Positions 21,202 through 33,974 are shown, counted from the first letter of the stretch. The stretch is 64,000 nucleotides of DNA from Eleusine coracana subsp. coracana (GCA_032690845.1 CM064421.1:42150963-42214962), one strand, 5' to 3'. The notes: generated by a model not told the origin, from the letters alone. Program-made: numbers and translations.

Positions 21202-22845
21202 TCTCTACTACATATTAAATTCGGTGTGGTCTTCCACTTTTGTTGGTGTCCATCGTTTAGAGCGTATGCTAATCGGACTCTATTTTTTCCTTTTTAATTT
21301 GGTGAGTACTCCTTTTCCTTAATCCTGTAGTAACATTGTACGTTTGCCCCCTGCCCTGATCTCTTCTACGTAAACTCTCCCTCCCTAAAAAAAATTCTGC
21401 TGCCCTGATCTCTCCTATGTAAACTCTCCAAACCATGTAAAACACATACATCTGATCTGCCTCCTGAAAAAATGACTGCCCTCTATCCTTCCACTCTCAA
21501 AGCCGTGTAAAGCAACATTGATCATACCAGAGCTTCGATCTGGAACTCAAGCCGCCAGTTTATGCCACTAGAAAAGGTAAAGCTGGGGCATGAGGATGGC
21601 CACGGCATTGAGGATGCCCTGTGAGCGTTGCAGTACACGCCAAGCATATGCAGCTGCTTCGCACCGAAGGCCTGTCCACAAAGAGGCTCCAGCGCGATCC
21701 GCACACTGATCTGGCCTGGCTAAGTGATTTATCGTTGCAAAATTTAAGAATCGCCAGGACTGCGCCGCCGCGCCGTTTTTGACATCTTGCCAGCCGCATG
21801 CAAGGCCGGTGCTTACCACGTGATGAGCAGTTAGGTCTTCGACACCCTCCGAGCCCTGCACAAATAGCATCATCAACTCCATCAAGCCAACTCTTGAACT
21901 GTTAGCTTTCCTTTTCCAGTTCTGATATTTATAAAAGAGTGCTCCTGGTTTGTCTCTTTCAGACAAACCGACACATGGTAAGATTTGAGGTTCTTGTCCT
22001 TGCCTTTGAACTGTTAGCTTTCCTTCTCCAGTTTCGATCGCTAACTGGCATGCCTTTGGTTGCTCTTGATCACGACTCAAACTGTTAGGTTTCTTTTATT
22101 GCCGTATGATGACGATCTGTGCAATTTTTTGGCAGAGTTGAGACATCTTTAAATCTTTTCTATGCTTCTTCGCACAGTACTGTATTGGTACATGGTTTTG
22201 TTAGTTACCATCAAGGACAACCACGGCACATAAAAAGTCTGTTCCTTAGTCATGCTATATTTAATGATAGTTAGTGTGCTAAAGTACTGATTTTGTGCTT
22301 TAAATTTTTCTCATTAGAGCATGTTTTCAAGTCTAAAATTGTGTCATAATACAATGTTGTTTTTATTCTGCGTAAATTGATTTATCCTATCAGATAAACC
22401 TTATAAAATCTTTAGGCATTAGGTCATGACCTTGTCTTGTATGTTGAGCTTCATAGAGATCCAGTGGTATCTTCTAGGCGTAATGAGCTTATGAGAATCC
22501 CTCTTTACATAACGAATTAGGCTTGATATCGGTACTACTCATATTTGAGTATTTTTTAATGTTATTTCACTTAATTTTGCAACATAGCACTCAAACGACA
22601 CTACATGTGAAAATCGTTAACATTAGAGGTAAAAAAATATTTATGATAACAATACGGTGAAAAATGATAGAAAAATTATTACTTATGACATATAAAATAG
22701 TACACTAAAAAACACCAACGATAATATAAATATGATCTTTCATATAAAAAATGTTAACAATTATATTATGTAAATAATTTACATTTAAATTATAAAGAGT
22801 GTTTTATTTTTTTTAAACCCGTAACAATGCACGGTGTTTTGCTAG
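21202..22845 (+). mobile_element. Non-autonomous Helitron
   Basis: The 5' end reads TCTCTACTACATATTAAA, a common grass Helitron start beginning with TC. The 3' end (about 22815-22845) reads AACCCGTAACAATGCACGG, then TGTTTTGCTAG. This gives a short hairpin (CCGT...ACGG) about ten bases before the terminal CTAG, followed by T. There is no inverted repeat and no target duplication, as expected for rolling-circle elements. It encodes no Rep/helicase. A MATE-transporter fragment lies inside. Flanking sequences join into a minisatellite copy when the element is ignored. Confidence 0.85.
21568..21720 (-). pseudogene. Captured MATE efflux transporter fragment
   Basis: The minus strand reads RIALEPLCGQAFGAKQLHML then GVY. 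This matches the conserved segment of plant MATE/DETOXIFICATION transporters in which LxTLCGQAxGAxxxxxLGxY is diagnostic. After about 27 residues the similarity shifts frame (RSQGILNAVAILMPQLY). It lies inside the Helitron, in antisense orientation to it. Only a small part of a roughly 500-residue, 12-helix transporter is present, so this is a captured gene fragment, not a functional gene. Confidence 0.75.
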
Positions 22846-22949
22846 TCCACATATATGTTTTCTTCCGAATTGTGTTTCACGGGGCAGGAGGCAGATGCCC
22901 AATGGACACGTGCATTTTATTCCTGGACTATATACGTGCTACACCTAGG

Positions 22950-23275
22950 TGTTAGCACTATAGCTGGTCTGACAATGGCAAGGGCGGGAAGCGATCCAGA
23001 AGCGACGCCAAGGCGGGAACCGGGAACTCGGCTCAAGAAGCCAAGTGTGCGTGTATCTGGGCCTGAGTGGTGTCGGCCTTGTAAAGGAGTGCCGAGAGAG
23101 TAGAGAGCTTCGTGTGCTACAAGTAGAGGAGCGAGCGGAGAGATCGGTAACAAACAAGAACAACATATTAGTCAAGTAAACACCGAGATCAATTCCTCTG
23201 CTCTCGTCCCTATCCTTGCTTCCTCTGTTTTTCCGATCCCCTACTCCACTCTTCTCCTCAACTCCGCTGCTAACA
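22950..23275 (+). repeat. Element A 5' LTR
   Basis: It starts TGTTAGCACTATAG and ends CCGCTGCTAACA. It matches 54848-55173 along its full length. Confidence 0.93.
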
Positions 23276-23278
23276 ACC

Positions 23279-23292
23279 TAGTATCAGAGCCA
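23279..23292 (+). promoter_or_regulatory. Element A primer binding site
   Basis: TAGTATCAGAGCCA lies three bases after the LTR and matches the initiator-Met tRNA site TGGTATCAGAGCCA with one change. Confidence 0.8.
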
Positions 23293-23356
23293 GCAGATCG
23301 GTCCCGATTTGGAGGAACACGCCCACTTCACCCTCCGCCAAAAACAATTGGGAGCG

Positions 23357-23755
23357 ATGGATCCCATCGTCAAGATGGCGCTCGAGGAGATCTCAAAAAT
23401 GATGCGTCCCGACATCAAGAAGGGCTTCGCCGAGCAGAACGCAGCGTGGTCGAAGCGCTTCACCGAGTCCGAGATCAAGCACGATGAACGGTTGGCCGTG
23501 CTTGAGGGAGCGGCCAACACGTTCAACAAGAGCTTTGTGAGTTGGAAGCCCGAGATCGAGGCCCCGGTCACCTCCATCAAGCTTGAAGTCGCGAAGCTCA
23601 ACAAATTCTTCGATTGTGAGGCACGTGGCACAACGAATGCCGACGGTGTGCTCACCAACGTGTTGGCGTCTGAGATTCCACCTGCCGAAGCACACGCTGA
23701 CGACCCTGATGGGCACCACGTCGAAACAAAACTCTGGGACCATGGGTTGGGAAAG
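23357..23755 (+). pseudogene. Element A gag, N-terminal part
   Basis: It starts at ATG 23357 (MDPIVKMALEEISK) and continues with a helical, charged segment (RFTESEIKHDERLAVLEGAA) to the GLGK motif, where element X interrupts it. The frame resumes directly after X at 46863 (VFTQPISWP), so X landed in a gag that was still in frame here. The segment resembles N-terminal gag regions of grass Gypsy elements. The product would form the particle shell. Confidence 0.7.
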
Positions 23756-24341
23756 TATTGACACGAAAATTGCCACGCATGACCTGAGAGATCTGCTTAA
23801 CTCTAGTGCAAGCTCAATACAAAAGACCGGGGCGTGCCAGTCAATTTTTCCTGCAAACTGATAAAGAAACAAACGATCAAATTCCACGGGGCACCGGCCT
23901 AGGACAGGCCGATGGAGAAAGCCGATAATCACTGTTTGTAAAACCAGCCAATGCTATTATGAGAATAAAGATAACTGAATATAAACTAATCTGCTGATTA
24001 TATTGGCTTATCATTAGATTATACATATCAAAGTACTATACATTATTAACGCCGATAAAGAATTGAGTAGAGCAGAGTCGATGATATAGTAATAAGCATG
24101 CCAAGACTCGCTCAGTCGATGATGCTAAGTCGATAGAACCAAGTTGATGAACGTGCAAAGACTCGTTCTATCGATAGTGCTGAGTCGATAGATCTAAAAG
24201 TTGGTATTGCAAATATGCTTCAAAAATCATAGATCTATCTAATAATATTAAGGGGGCAAACGACTAACAGCCTAATTGATATATTCTGATTAAGCACTGG
24301 TAAGTCGATTGAACCGTGATAACCTATCGGCTAAACGTCAG

Positions 24342-27300
24342 TGACGACCCGATTTTATCAACAGGCAAAATCATGCCGTTTGTACCTCACAGCTATTCCC
24401 AGGAGGATAGCTTGTACATCCATTCATAAGTAATAACATAGAACCATTAATAGAACAAGAAACAAAGATAAGATAGATAAACATGGTTCTACCTCCATAA
24501 GTTAACCATCATCAATTAGGTACATGAGCATGACGCGCAGGCCAAGAGAGAAGAACATGACATCTAGCGGAAGCGATGACAAAAGCGGAAGTGAAATCTA
24601 CAGTGGAAGTCCATCTCCACAAGCATCTTGAGTGTAGGCGTGAGACTGATCTACTCCATGAAGTCCACGTCATCGAAGTTGTAGTCCGGCTCGCTGGCTT
24701 CTCCATCTCTTGAAAGCGAGAAGGGGTGCTGCCCTGAGTACATGGCGTACTCAACAAGTCGCTCTACCCTAACAAATTATGCTATGCATGCAAGTATTTC
24801 AAAGAGGGGTTTTGGCTGAGTGCAAAAAGCTAAGTTGGCAAACATTTTCTTTTAAAACATTTCAAAACATTTCCAATCATCAAGTTTTATTATCTTGCCT
24901 CATTGATATTAACACGTCCTAACAAGGTTCAAATTTTAATCCCAGCTAATATCCTCCCAACTAGGCCATAACTCTAGGCCGGATGCAAAACAAGAGAGGG
25001 GGAAAGAAGTAGTAAAACAAATCTCAAGTGGATGCTCACAAGACAGTTGTCCATTACCGAGGACGCGGCTGTGTACATAGATTATAACTCTGCAGAGTAT
25101 ATACACATGTACCCACATGATATGGCTATATAGTATAACTGGTGTATAGTAATATAGCACACACATAATCCATCCTCAAGCATCGATTGACGTCTCCCGC
25201 ATCTCCAAAACTGAGCCCCGAGAGTCTCGCAAGACAAGGGTCCTAAAGCTTTGACGGGCCTACCACTAATCAGGTGGGATATCCCTCTCGTGGAGCCGGG
25301 TCGCAACCTGCGGACACCACTAACACCTACCTCGTATGCCTACGGCTAGACAACCAGTCCTCCGCAAGTATCAAGATCCAGCCACTGCCCAGACAGGGTC
25401 GATGTGGTGTGTAAGAAATGTCAGGGAGTCATACAACACAAGAATCGGTCCTCAAGCAGTAGGGGCGAGCAAATCCTCTTATCTCCTCCTCCTCCAAATC
25501 CTCAACAACCAACCACAATAAAGACCTAAAGCCCAAGTCTCTACTCAACTGTGTCCGCCCAGACACTCTCCCAATAGGGGTTGCCCAATCTACACCCCCG
25601 GCACCTGATCACCTACGCCCACCCCCACTAAAACAGTTTTAGTGGAGTTTATTTGCAAACACACACACACACACACACACACAGAGCATATTTTAAATCA
25701 TTTACACAAATTCATTTTATAGTGTCCAGGTGAGAGTTGAAATTATGTGACTAAGGATGCTAAGCGTCATCATAGTAGCAAATCATTCATATGGCATAAC
25801 AGTGAAAGGTAAGCATGTAGGGGCTTATGTATGATCTAGCAATAATTTAAATAGTGAGAATGCAAAACGGTTGCAAATAAATCATACAGTTTTAAAACTA
25901 GGAGAACAATCGTGATCAAGGAAGCGGCTTGCCTTGTGTGTCGGGGTGCCAGTCAGGGTCTAGGTCCTCCTGACGCTCCTGCTCGTACTCCTGACTCTCC
26001 GGTGGGTTTGCACATCGAATCGGGCACATACAGTAAGTCACGGTAAATACACCCGAGTTACAATTAAATTAGAACCTACAAAGATGCTAATTTGGCACTA
26101 TGGACACTACTATCGTGTAGAGGGCAATCTTACGAAACTAACGAACTGGAATCATCGAAAACGGAGCTAGAAAGGATTTACTAGGAATTTTGGATGATAA
26201 ACAGGAAATAAATGAATTTCTAGAAATATCCAGAGAATATACCAGAGAATATTCCCTCCAATTTCTGATACCGACAGACTCGTGGGGCCCACTCGACATA
26301 GACAAACAGAGATAGGCCCATAGTGGACCAGGTCCAGGAATAAACACACCTAAATTTATTGGGGCCCAAATCATACAACCTGATCTAGAAAACAAACCTA
26401 AACTCTACTCGGCCCAACAACATGGTTTGGGCCCATCAAACCAGTCGGCCAGCCTGGCCTCTCAACAGCCCTGCAACCAAATCGGGCCACAAAGCCTTAG
26501 CTCGGCCTAGCGAGAACAAGGTGGCCCGTGAGGCCTTGCTCCAACCCACTACAGCAGCGGCCCGACTGCAAACAGGCCACCAGGCCATGAGACCAAGTCT
26601 CAGCCCAGCCAGCTCCCAGGCCACATGGCCTCTCCCTGGCCCACCTAGCTCGGCGGCCCGGTTATAAAGGCAGCCTAGCCGGGCATGCGGTCTGGCGCAC
26701 ACGCAAGCCACAAGCAGCTAGGTGCGTCGCGCATGGCGCGAGTGCACACCCACTGCAGAGCGGCGGCGACGAGAGCAAACACGCAAGGAGAAAAGATCCG
26801 AGCGGAAAGGGGAATGGGGAGAGAGACGCATGGACTCACCGTGGCGGTTTTAAGAGGAAAGCGGTGTCGTGGTGGTCCGGACGAAAGGGGACGGTATCGT
26901 CTGCGGCTTCGGTGTTCAGCTCGGGTAGGTGGTTACCGTGGCGACTGGCTGTGTCCATGTTCCGGGGCCCCTACGACAAACCATGATGCAGATCTGAGCA
27001 TCAAGCCATGGCATACGACAGGGAAGACAGAACAGGGACATGATCTAGACGAGGTTCACCATGGCGGAGACGATCGGCGGCGAGAGCTCACGGTGGCGGG
27101 TGGATATCCTTCAAATTGCCCTTCTTCTCCACCTAGATCACAACGCGATCAACACGAGGAGAAGCGCAAGATCACGAGGAAGGCGACTAGGGTGATGCGG
27201 CTTACTGACGGCGGCTTCACATCGGCGGTAGAGAGGAAAGGCTTGGCGGTGGCTAGGGTTTGTGAGGCGCCCTGGCGTCACAGAGGGGACTAGGGTTGGT

Positions 27301-27678
27301 GGCGGCGGCTCTAGGGGTTTTATAGCCGAGCAGCGCTAGGGTTGGAGGGACACGGGCGCGTGCGATCGTGCCACGTGTTTTGGGTGTTCGTGCCCCACCA
27401 TAGTGCTCGGCTATGATCGAGAAAGAAAAGCAGAAAGAGGCGGGGTGCTGGGTTGGGCCGAATGGGCCAGTTCTCCACGTAGGCGCAATCCAGATAGAAG
27501 AAAGGAGAGTTGGACCGAGCTAGAGATAGGAGATGAAAACGGCCCAAAGTGGCTTGGCACCCAGGAATCCGTTTGGCCATTATTTGTAGCTGATTTGAAA
27601 TGCTAAGTGAACTCAAATTTGATCCAAGTTAAAATTTGACAATTGATTTTGACTGCTACAAATTTATGGGTTGTTACA
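24342..27678 (-). repeat. Element B 3' LTR
   Basis: It matches 42688-46033 nearly end to end. It has a CA repeat (about 25660-25682) that is missing in the other copy. The GC-rich part (26400-27350) gives open frames in several phases, which I take as non-coding. Confidence 0.9.
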
Positions 27679-27691
27679 GACCTCCCCCCTT
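27679..27691 (-). other. Element B polypurine tract
   Basis: The minus strand reads AAGGGGGGAGGTC directly before the 3' LTR start TGTAACAACCC. This is the expected plus-strand priming site. Confidence 0.75.
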
Positions 27692-27714
27692 ACAAGAATC
27701 TCGTCCTCAAGATT

Positions 27715-30700
27715 TCAATCCTGCTCTACAAACAGATGGGAAAATTCCGTCTTGAGATTCTCTTCCTTTTCCCAAGTTGCTTCATGCTCGGTGTGGTTGC
27801 TCCACGGGACCTTGCAATACTTGACCTTTGAGCTTCTGGTCTCTTTGTAGTCTTCACCAATGATCTTGACTAGATACTCAAAGTACTCTAAGTTCTCCTG
27901 AATGTCCAAGGCATGCAGTACCACAACCTTAGTCGGCACTTCCAAGCATTTCTTGAGTTGAGATACAAGGAACACATTATGAACTCCCGCCAAGTGAGAT
28001 GGCAGATCCAACTTGTAGGCGAGCTCACCAATCCTCTGCACAATGGGAAATGGTCCAACATATCTAGGTGCAAGCTTCCCACGAACATGAAACCTACGAG
28101 TACCTCGAAGAGGAGAAACCTTGAGGTACACATAGTCTCCCACCTTGAATTCAAGCGGTCTCCTTCTCTTGTCTGCATAGCTCTTCTGCCTACTCTGGGC
28201 AATCTTGAGATGCTCTCTCACTTTTTCCACATTCTCTTCTGCAGCCTTGATCATATCGGGACCAAAGAATGCTCGCTCTCCTACTTCTGACCACATGAGA
28301 GGGGTCCTGCACTTTCTGCCATAGAGCGACTCATGAGACATTCCAACGCTTTCTTGATAGCTATTGTGTAGGAGAATTCTGCATAGGAGAGGCTATCTTC
28401 CCAATTCTTCCCATAAGTGAGTGCACAAGCTCTCAACATGTCCTCCAAAATCTGATTCGCTCTCTCAGTCTGGCCATCCGTCTGAGGGTGATAAGCTGTA
28501 CTGTGGTCCAGTCCGGTGCCCATGGCGGCATGCAAGCTCCTCCAGAACTATGAGACAAAATGCGAAGCTCTATGAGAGATTATGGACCCTGGAGCTCCAT
28601 GTAGCCTCATGATATGATCAATATAGAGTCTTGCCAACTTGCTCACAGGGTAGTCTATCCTGACAGGAATGAATCGGGCTCCTTTGGTGAATCGATCAAC
28701 CACTACCAGGATGGAGTTATGAGAGTGGGGTGTCAGGGGCAAGCCATTAAGGAAGACCATGCTGATATTTTCCCACTTCCACACAGGTATGGGGATTGTC
28801 TTGAGCAAACCAGCTGGCCTTTGATGTTTTGCATTGACTCTCTTGCAGATGTCACAACGGGCTACATATTCAGCAATTTCCCTTTTCATTCCTTTCCACC
28901 AGAACATCATCTTGAGATCTTGATACATCTTGGTGCTGCCAGGGTGAATAGAATATCTGGAGTCATGAGCTTCACGTAGGATGGTTTGACGTATCTCCTT
29001 GACCCTTGGCACACATATGCGATTTTTGAGCCACAAGACACCATGCTCGTCCACCCTAAAATCAGGTGCGGCATTTCTCTTCATCTTTCCCAAGATCTCC
29101 ATTATTTTTGCATCATTCTTTTGTGCCAGCTTTATTCTATCACTCAAGAGAGGCTTCACTACGAGTTCATTGAGATAACCCTCAGGAATCAGCTCTATTG
29201 CTGTATCCATCATATCCTCAAAGACTGGTGGTTGACTCACCATGAGATTGGTGTAGTAGGACTTCCGACTCAATGCATCGGCCACAACATTTGCTTTGCC
29301 AGGATGATAGTTCACACCAATGTCATAGTCCTTGATTAATTCTAGCCATCTTCTTTGTCTCATGTTCAATTCTGACTGAGTGAAGATGTACTTGAGACTC
29401 TTGTGGTCACTGTAGATCTCACAATGATTGCTAATGAGATAGTGCCTCTAGATCTTCAATGCATGAACAACCGCTACCACCTCTAGATCATGAGTAGGAT
29501 AATTCTGTTCATGCTTCTTCAATTGCCTTGATGCATATGCCACAACCTTCTTGTTTTGCATAAGAACACACCCAAGCCCTTGTGTTGAGACATCACAATA
29601 CACTTCAAAGTCTATGTTGATTTCAGGCAAGGTGAGAATAGGAGTAGTGGTCAACCTTGTCTTCAATTCTTGAAAGCCGCGCTCTCGTTCTAGAGTCCAC
29701 TCGAAATCCACTTTATCTTGCAGGAGTTCTGTCATTGGCTTTGCTATCTTAGAGAAGTGCTCAATGAAACGGCGATAATAGCCTGCCAACCCAAGGAAGC
29801 TTCTCACGTCTTTTACATTCCTTGGAGTAGTCCATTCAACAACTACTTCTACCGCTACACCTTCAGCGGTTATGATATGCCCCAAAAATGCCACTTCTTC
29901 AAGCCAGAACTTGCATTTGCTGAATTTTGCATACAACTGATGTTTCTTGAGTCTCTCAAGCACAACCCTCAAGTGTTGCTCATGCTCTTCAGCTGTCTTG
30001 GAGTAGATAAGAATATCATCGATGAATACCACCACAAACTTATCCAATTCAGCCATGAAGGTCTTGTTGATCATGTTCATGAAATAAGCCGGGGCATTTG
30101 TGAGCCCAAAAGAAACAACCAGGAACTCATACGAGCCATACCGCATCACAAAAGACGTCTTCGGTATATCACACTCACAAATCTTCATCTAGTAGTACCC
30201 CGATCTCAAATCAATCGAAGAGAAGTACTTAGCATCCTTCAGCTGATCAAACAAGTCATCAATTCTGGGCAAGGGGTACTTGTTCTTGATGGTCACTTTA
30301 TTGAGGGATCGATAGTCCACACACATCCTCATAGTGCCATCCTTCTTCCTCAGAAAGAGTACAGGAGATCCCCATGGGGAAGCACTAGGGAGAATGAATC
30401 CCTTCTCAAGCAAATCATTCAGCTGCACCTTCAATTCAGTCAACTCCTCAGAAGACATGTGATACAGCCTCTTAGCAATTGGAGCCGTTCCAGGAATAAA
30501 ATCAATGATGAATTCCACATCACGATTAGGAGGGTGCTCTAGCAATTCCTCAGGAAAAACCTCAGGATACTCACGAACTACTGGGATTTTGTCTAGGGTT
30601 AGCTCTTCGATGTGGCAGATTTGGAGAGGGAGTTTTGGAGCTTTGGGGGAGAACTTGACCTTGACACCTAGGTGGTTCTCGAGGGTCACTACCCTATCGG

Positions 30701-31190
30701 CACAAGATATGATGCCATTGTTCTTGGCTAACCAATCCAGGCCCAAGATGACATCAATGTCATGAGAAGGGAGCACAAGAAGAACAGCTAGGAACTGGAT
30801 ACCCACAATGAGAATGCGAACACTACGACAACCTAGGATACATTTATAGGTGCCTAAGGGAGAAGAGGCAATACTTGGAGTTTTGAGTAGGGTGGTAGAT
30901 ATAGCGAGCCTAGACACGAACTTAGTGGATATGAAAGACTGTGTAGCACCAGAATCAAATAAAACAATGGCCATGCAAGAATTAACTAAGAACTCACCCA
31001 AAACAACCTCTGGTGCACCCTGAGCTGACTGTTGGTGTTATCCTTGACTATGTTAGGACAATGGTAGGACTTGTGGCCATCTTTGCCGTAGGCATAGCAG
31101 CGAGTGGAGTATTGCCCACTGCTACTCTGTGGCCTCCACCCAGTCTGCTGTGATGGTGATGGCTGTGAGTAGCTGTAAGGTTCATGACCA
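27715..31190 (-). pseudogene. Element B pol (protease, RT, RNase H, integrase), defective
   Basis: Reading downward, a zinc-knuckle remnant (CYAYGKDGHKSYHC, second Cys lost) is at about 31115. Aspartic protease LFDSGATQSF is near 30960. RT follows, with MCVDYRSLNK and FIDDILIYS (about 30010), then RNase H VYCDVSTQGLG. The integrase HHCC finger is in AHDSRYSIHPG...CDICKRV, and the DDE core comes after it. The core has lost two catalytic acids: the usual MDF is MVF, and the usual SDRG is SHRA. In-frame stops lie at 30186, 29448, 28548 and near 28536. A frameshift at about 28290-28350 moves the C-terminal part (ESLYGRKCRTPLMWSEVGER) to another frame. The tail ends with a chromodomain-like WSNHTEHEATWE. 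These changes make it inactive. Confidence 0.9.
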
Positions 31191-32955
31191 TTGAGGTCAC
31201 CTAAGGTTTGTTTTGGTGATGAATGACAAACATGAAATGTGACTAATATCTACACGAGTGTTGTTCGTGTAGGAAACCTCTTCTATCTTATGATGATTGC
31301 TAACGGTAGCCTTGGCGATTGATGACAATGACCACAAGCATGGAGGCTTGTGAACTTGATGGAGTCCAAGGGTTGATGAAGATGGATCAAAGCGGAAAAC
31401 AAGCTATGGTGCAAGTGTTGGGTACACTTGTCTAGTTGTTAGGGCTTTGAGTCCATAGGAAAAATCAGACTATCAAGAGGGTCTAGGTCATTCTCTTAGG
31501 TCATGTCTAGTCGGTGATGTGCAAGGTTGCTCGGTGAAATCACAGGCACTAGATGACAATGGAGAAGCCAAGGAGCTGTTCGGAGAAGATGAGAAACGAA
31601 GTCAAGCGAGGACGAGGACTTTCAGCTTCTGGACGAAGGGACCAGACAGAGGGGTCAGAGGTGACCGGACTGTACGGTCACTAAGTGGTTTTGTCCGGAG
31701 TCTACAACATGCAGCGAGGAAACTACCAAGTCTGGGAATCTCTAGTGACCGGACGGTCCGGTCAGTAGAGATGAGACTTCGGCAGCGAGGAAGCCAGCGC
31801 CGAAATGTTTCTGGATTGGAGAGAGAAATGGACCGGACAGTCCGGTCAAGTGACCGTACGGTCCGGTCAGCAGAGGAATCAGCAGTGGTCAGAGCCATTG
31901 GGGCACAGTGTTGCAGTGACCGGACTGTACGGTCAGTAGGCCGAGAAAGCTGATTTCATGGAACAACGACTAGTTTGAGGTTGGGAGCCTATATAACTTC
32001 GTTGCTGGGGTCTTTGTGACCTCTCTTGGCCAGTGGATTACCTGAGAGCATTTGGTAAGGTCCAAGAGGAAAAGAGGAGAACACTAGGAGGAGATATTGC
32101 ATATCTTGAGAGTGCTAGAGGAGAGTAACTTGAGCATCTTGCATATCTAAGGCTAGGGTGTCCTTGAGGGTGTGATCTAGATTGTTACTCTTGATCTATG
32201 GTGAGACCTAGACCGGTTAGTTGTCGGTGATCGAGCCTATCATGATTGGTTATGAAGGCCGTCACACGTTTGTACACGGTTTGAGCCCGCCGGTGAAAGG
32301 GGCATCAATAGTGAGTGCCCGTGTGGGCTCGGAGAGTCCGACAAGTTCTCGAGAGAGGCGAGCTTGTGCTTTGTGCAGCGGTGACGCATACCGTGTCTTT
32401 ACTCAGGGAGTGATTGCGGGCTCGTGGGCGAGAACTCCATTTTGTGGCGGGAGGGACCGGAACTCCAGCGGGAGTGGTCCAACGAGGAGTAGGGGAAGGC
32501 GCCATCCTTCCGAGACCTCAGGAAAAAAATCATGAGCCATCTCTTACTCTACTCCTTACTATGATGCATTATTTTCTGCACTTACATACCGTGTTAGCTT
32601 GTGTGCTTGTCTTGTTCTAGTGGATTATCTTGTAGACTTGCATGATTAGGCTTCTTGCTTGCTAGTAGTGTTTGTGTTTCCGAATTTGATCACTAGCATG
32701 TATAGGACTTTCATCGGCTTGATTACTTTACCTTGTATGTGTTGTACTACTCATGCTCATGTGCACTAGTTCCTTATCTTGTAGAATTGCATGAGTAGGC
32801 TCCCTTGCTAGCTTGTGGTGTGCTTCCGCGTTGCTTTATTACTAGCTTGCATAGGAGTTGTTTTGAGTGATCGGTTTTTAGAAATTTGGCAAATTTCTAA
32901 AAATAGTGCGAGTTCTCAATTCACCCCCCCCCCTCTCGGTCACTCGGTCCTTTCA
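31174..32955 (+). repeat. Element C 5' LTR
   Basis: It starts TGTAAGGTTCATGACC and ends ACTCGGTCCTTTCA. It holds five palindromic GACCGGAC.GTCCGGTC-type boxes (31661-31938) upstream of a TATATAAC motif (about 31990) that could be the promoter. Confidence 0.93.
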
Positions 32956-32957
32956 AG

Positions 32958-32971
32958 TGGTATCAGAGCCA
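32958..32971 (+). promoter_or_regulatory. Element C primer binding site
   Basis: TGGTATCAGAGCCA lies two bases after the LTR and is a perfect initiator-Met tRNA match. Confidence 0.9.
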
Positions 32972-33023
32972 GGTGCTCATCATAAGGCTTAACCGCCTTG
33001 AGTAGTGACCGTATTGAGTTGGG

Positions 33024-33974
33024 ATGTCATCCCATTCGGGGCCGAGTCATGGATCATGGAAGGATCGCTTTAAGAGCTACCTAAATGCCATAATTCCGGA
33101 TGAGTTGATGGATACTCTTGTGGACTTTGCCAATACCGTTACCGATGATCATGTGTATGATGATTGTGATGATTGTGTGGATGTGCCCAGTATTAGTGAG
33201 TGCCTTGGTACTACTAATGTCGACTTGATAGGTTGCTCTACTAGTGTGCCTAATGTGTTGAGTGATAATGATGTGTCTCTTGATCTTGCTTGCTCTACTA
33301 GCATGACTAGTATTGATGATGATTGTGAGCCTCTTGTTGATCATGCTAGTAGTTCTCTTGTTGAGGAGTTCTTTGCTTTTCATGCTAATAACAATGAGGA
33401 CTTACTTGACTCTCTTAGTCGTTTGCGAGGTATTGTGGATAGAATTGCGGTAACTTCTTTCGAGCTCCCCAAGATTGTGATAGTCGAGAAGATCCTCTCC
33501 TTGCTCCCGAGTAACAAGCTCTTCTACGTCACCCTTGACCTTCTCATGGAGAAGAGTCTCTCTGTTGAGGACATGGTTGAGCTGCTCTTCAAGGATGAGG
33601 AGATCACCACAAGTATGACGAGGAAGAAGTCATCCAAGGCAAACAATGAAGCATCTTCAAGCAAAGGAAAAGAAGTAGCTTCGAGCTCAAACTTCTTTGA
33701 TCCCTCCACAAGACTGCCTTGTAACAGCTTCTACAACCCCTTCGGAGCAAGACATTCACCAAGATCATCATCAAGCGCTTCGTCAAGCTCTACCTCAAGT
33801 GCCATTCCAAGTTCTACTCCAAGCACTTCGGGTGGACTACGCATTGGTGTAGGGGGAGCGCAGACAACAATGTTCGCTCGATCATTTGAGATGATCAATC
33901 TTACGGCTTCGGCTCCGGCGCCACCACGTCCTCCACCACAAGATCACCTTTGGCATCTCCGTCAAGCTCACTAA
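33024..33974 (+). pseudogene. Element C gag-like ORF
   Basis: An open frame of 316 codons starts MSSHSGPSHGSWKDRFKS. Its first half is unusually acidic and Asp/Ser-rich (DDCDDCVDVPSISECLG). The middle contains EKILSLLPSNKLFYVTLDLL, which loosely recalls the gag of Copia elements (the segment before the zinc knuckle). The end is a Ser-rich low-complexity run (SPRSSSSASSSSTSS). I see no zinc knuckle. Position between primer site and protease implies gag, but the N-terminal half is not one I recognise. After 33974 fragments continue in broken frames to about 34460. Confidence 0.55.

Noticed and set aside
25660..25682. CA repeat as a CRISPR-like or regulatory array
   Set aside because: It is a simple dinucleotide microsatellite, absent from the partner LTR. 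No spacer-repeat structure exists anywhere in the window.
26685..27293. 202-codon frame in the element B LTR
   Set aside because: It lies wholly in a GC-rich LTR segment. The other LTR copy breaks the frame, and the sequence is low-complexity.
31519..31953. Protein with repeated DRTVRS motif
   Set aside because: It is produced by self-complementary DNA boxes in the LTR. The same peptide appears on both strands and the frame is not kept in the second LTR.
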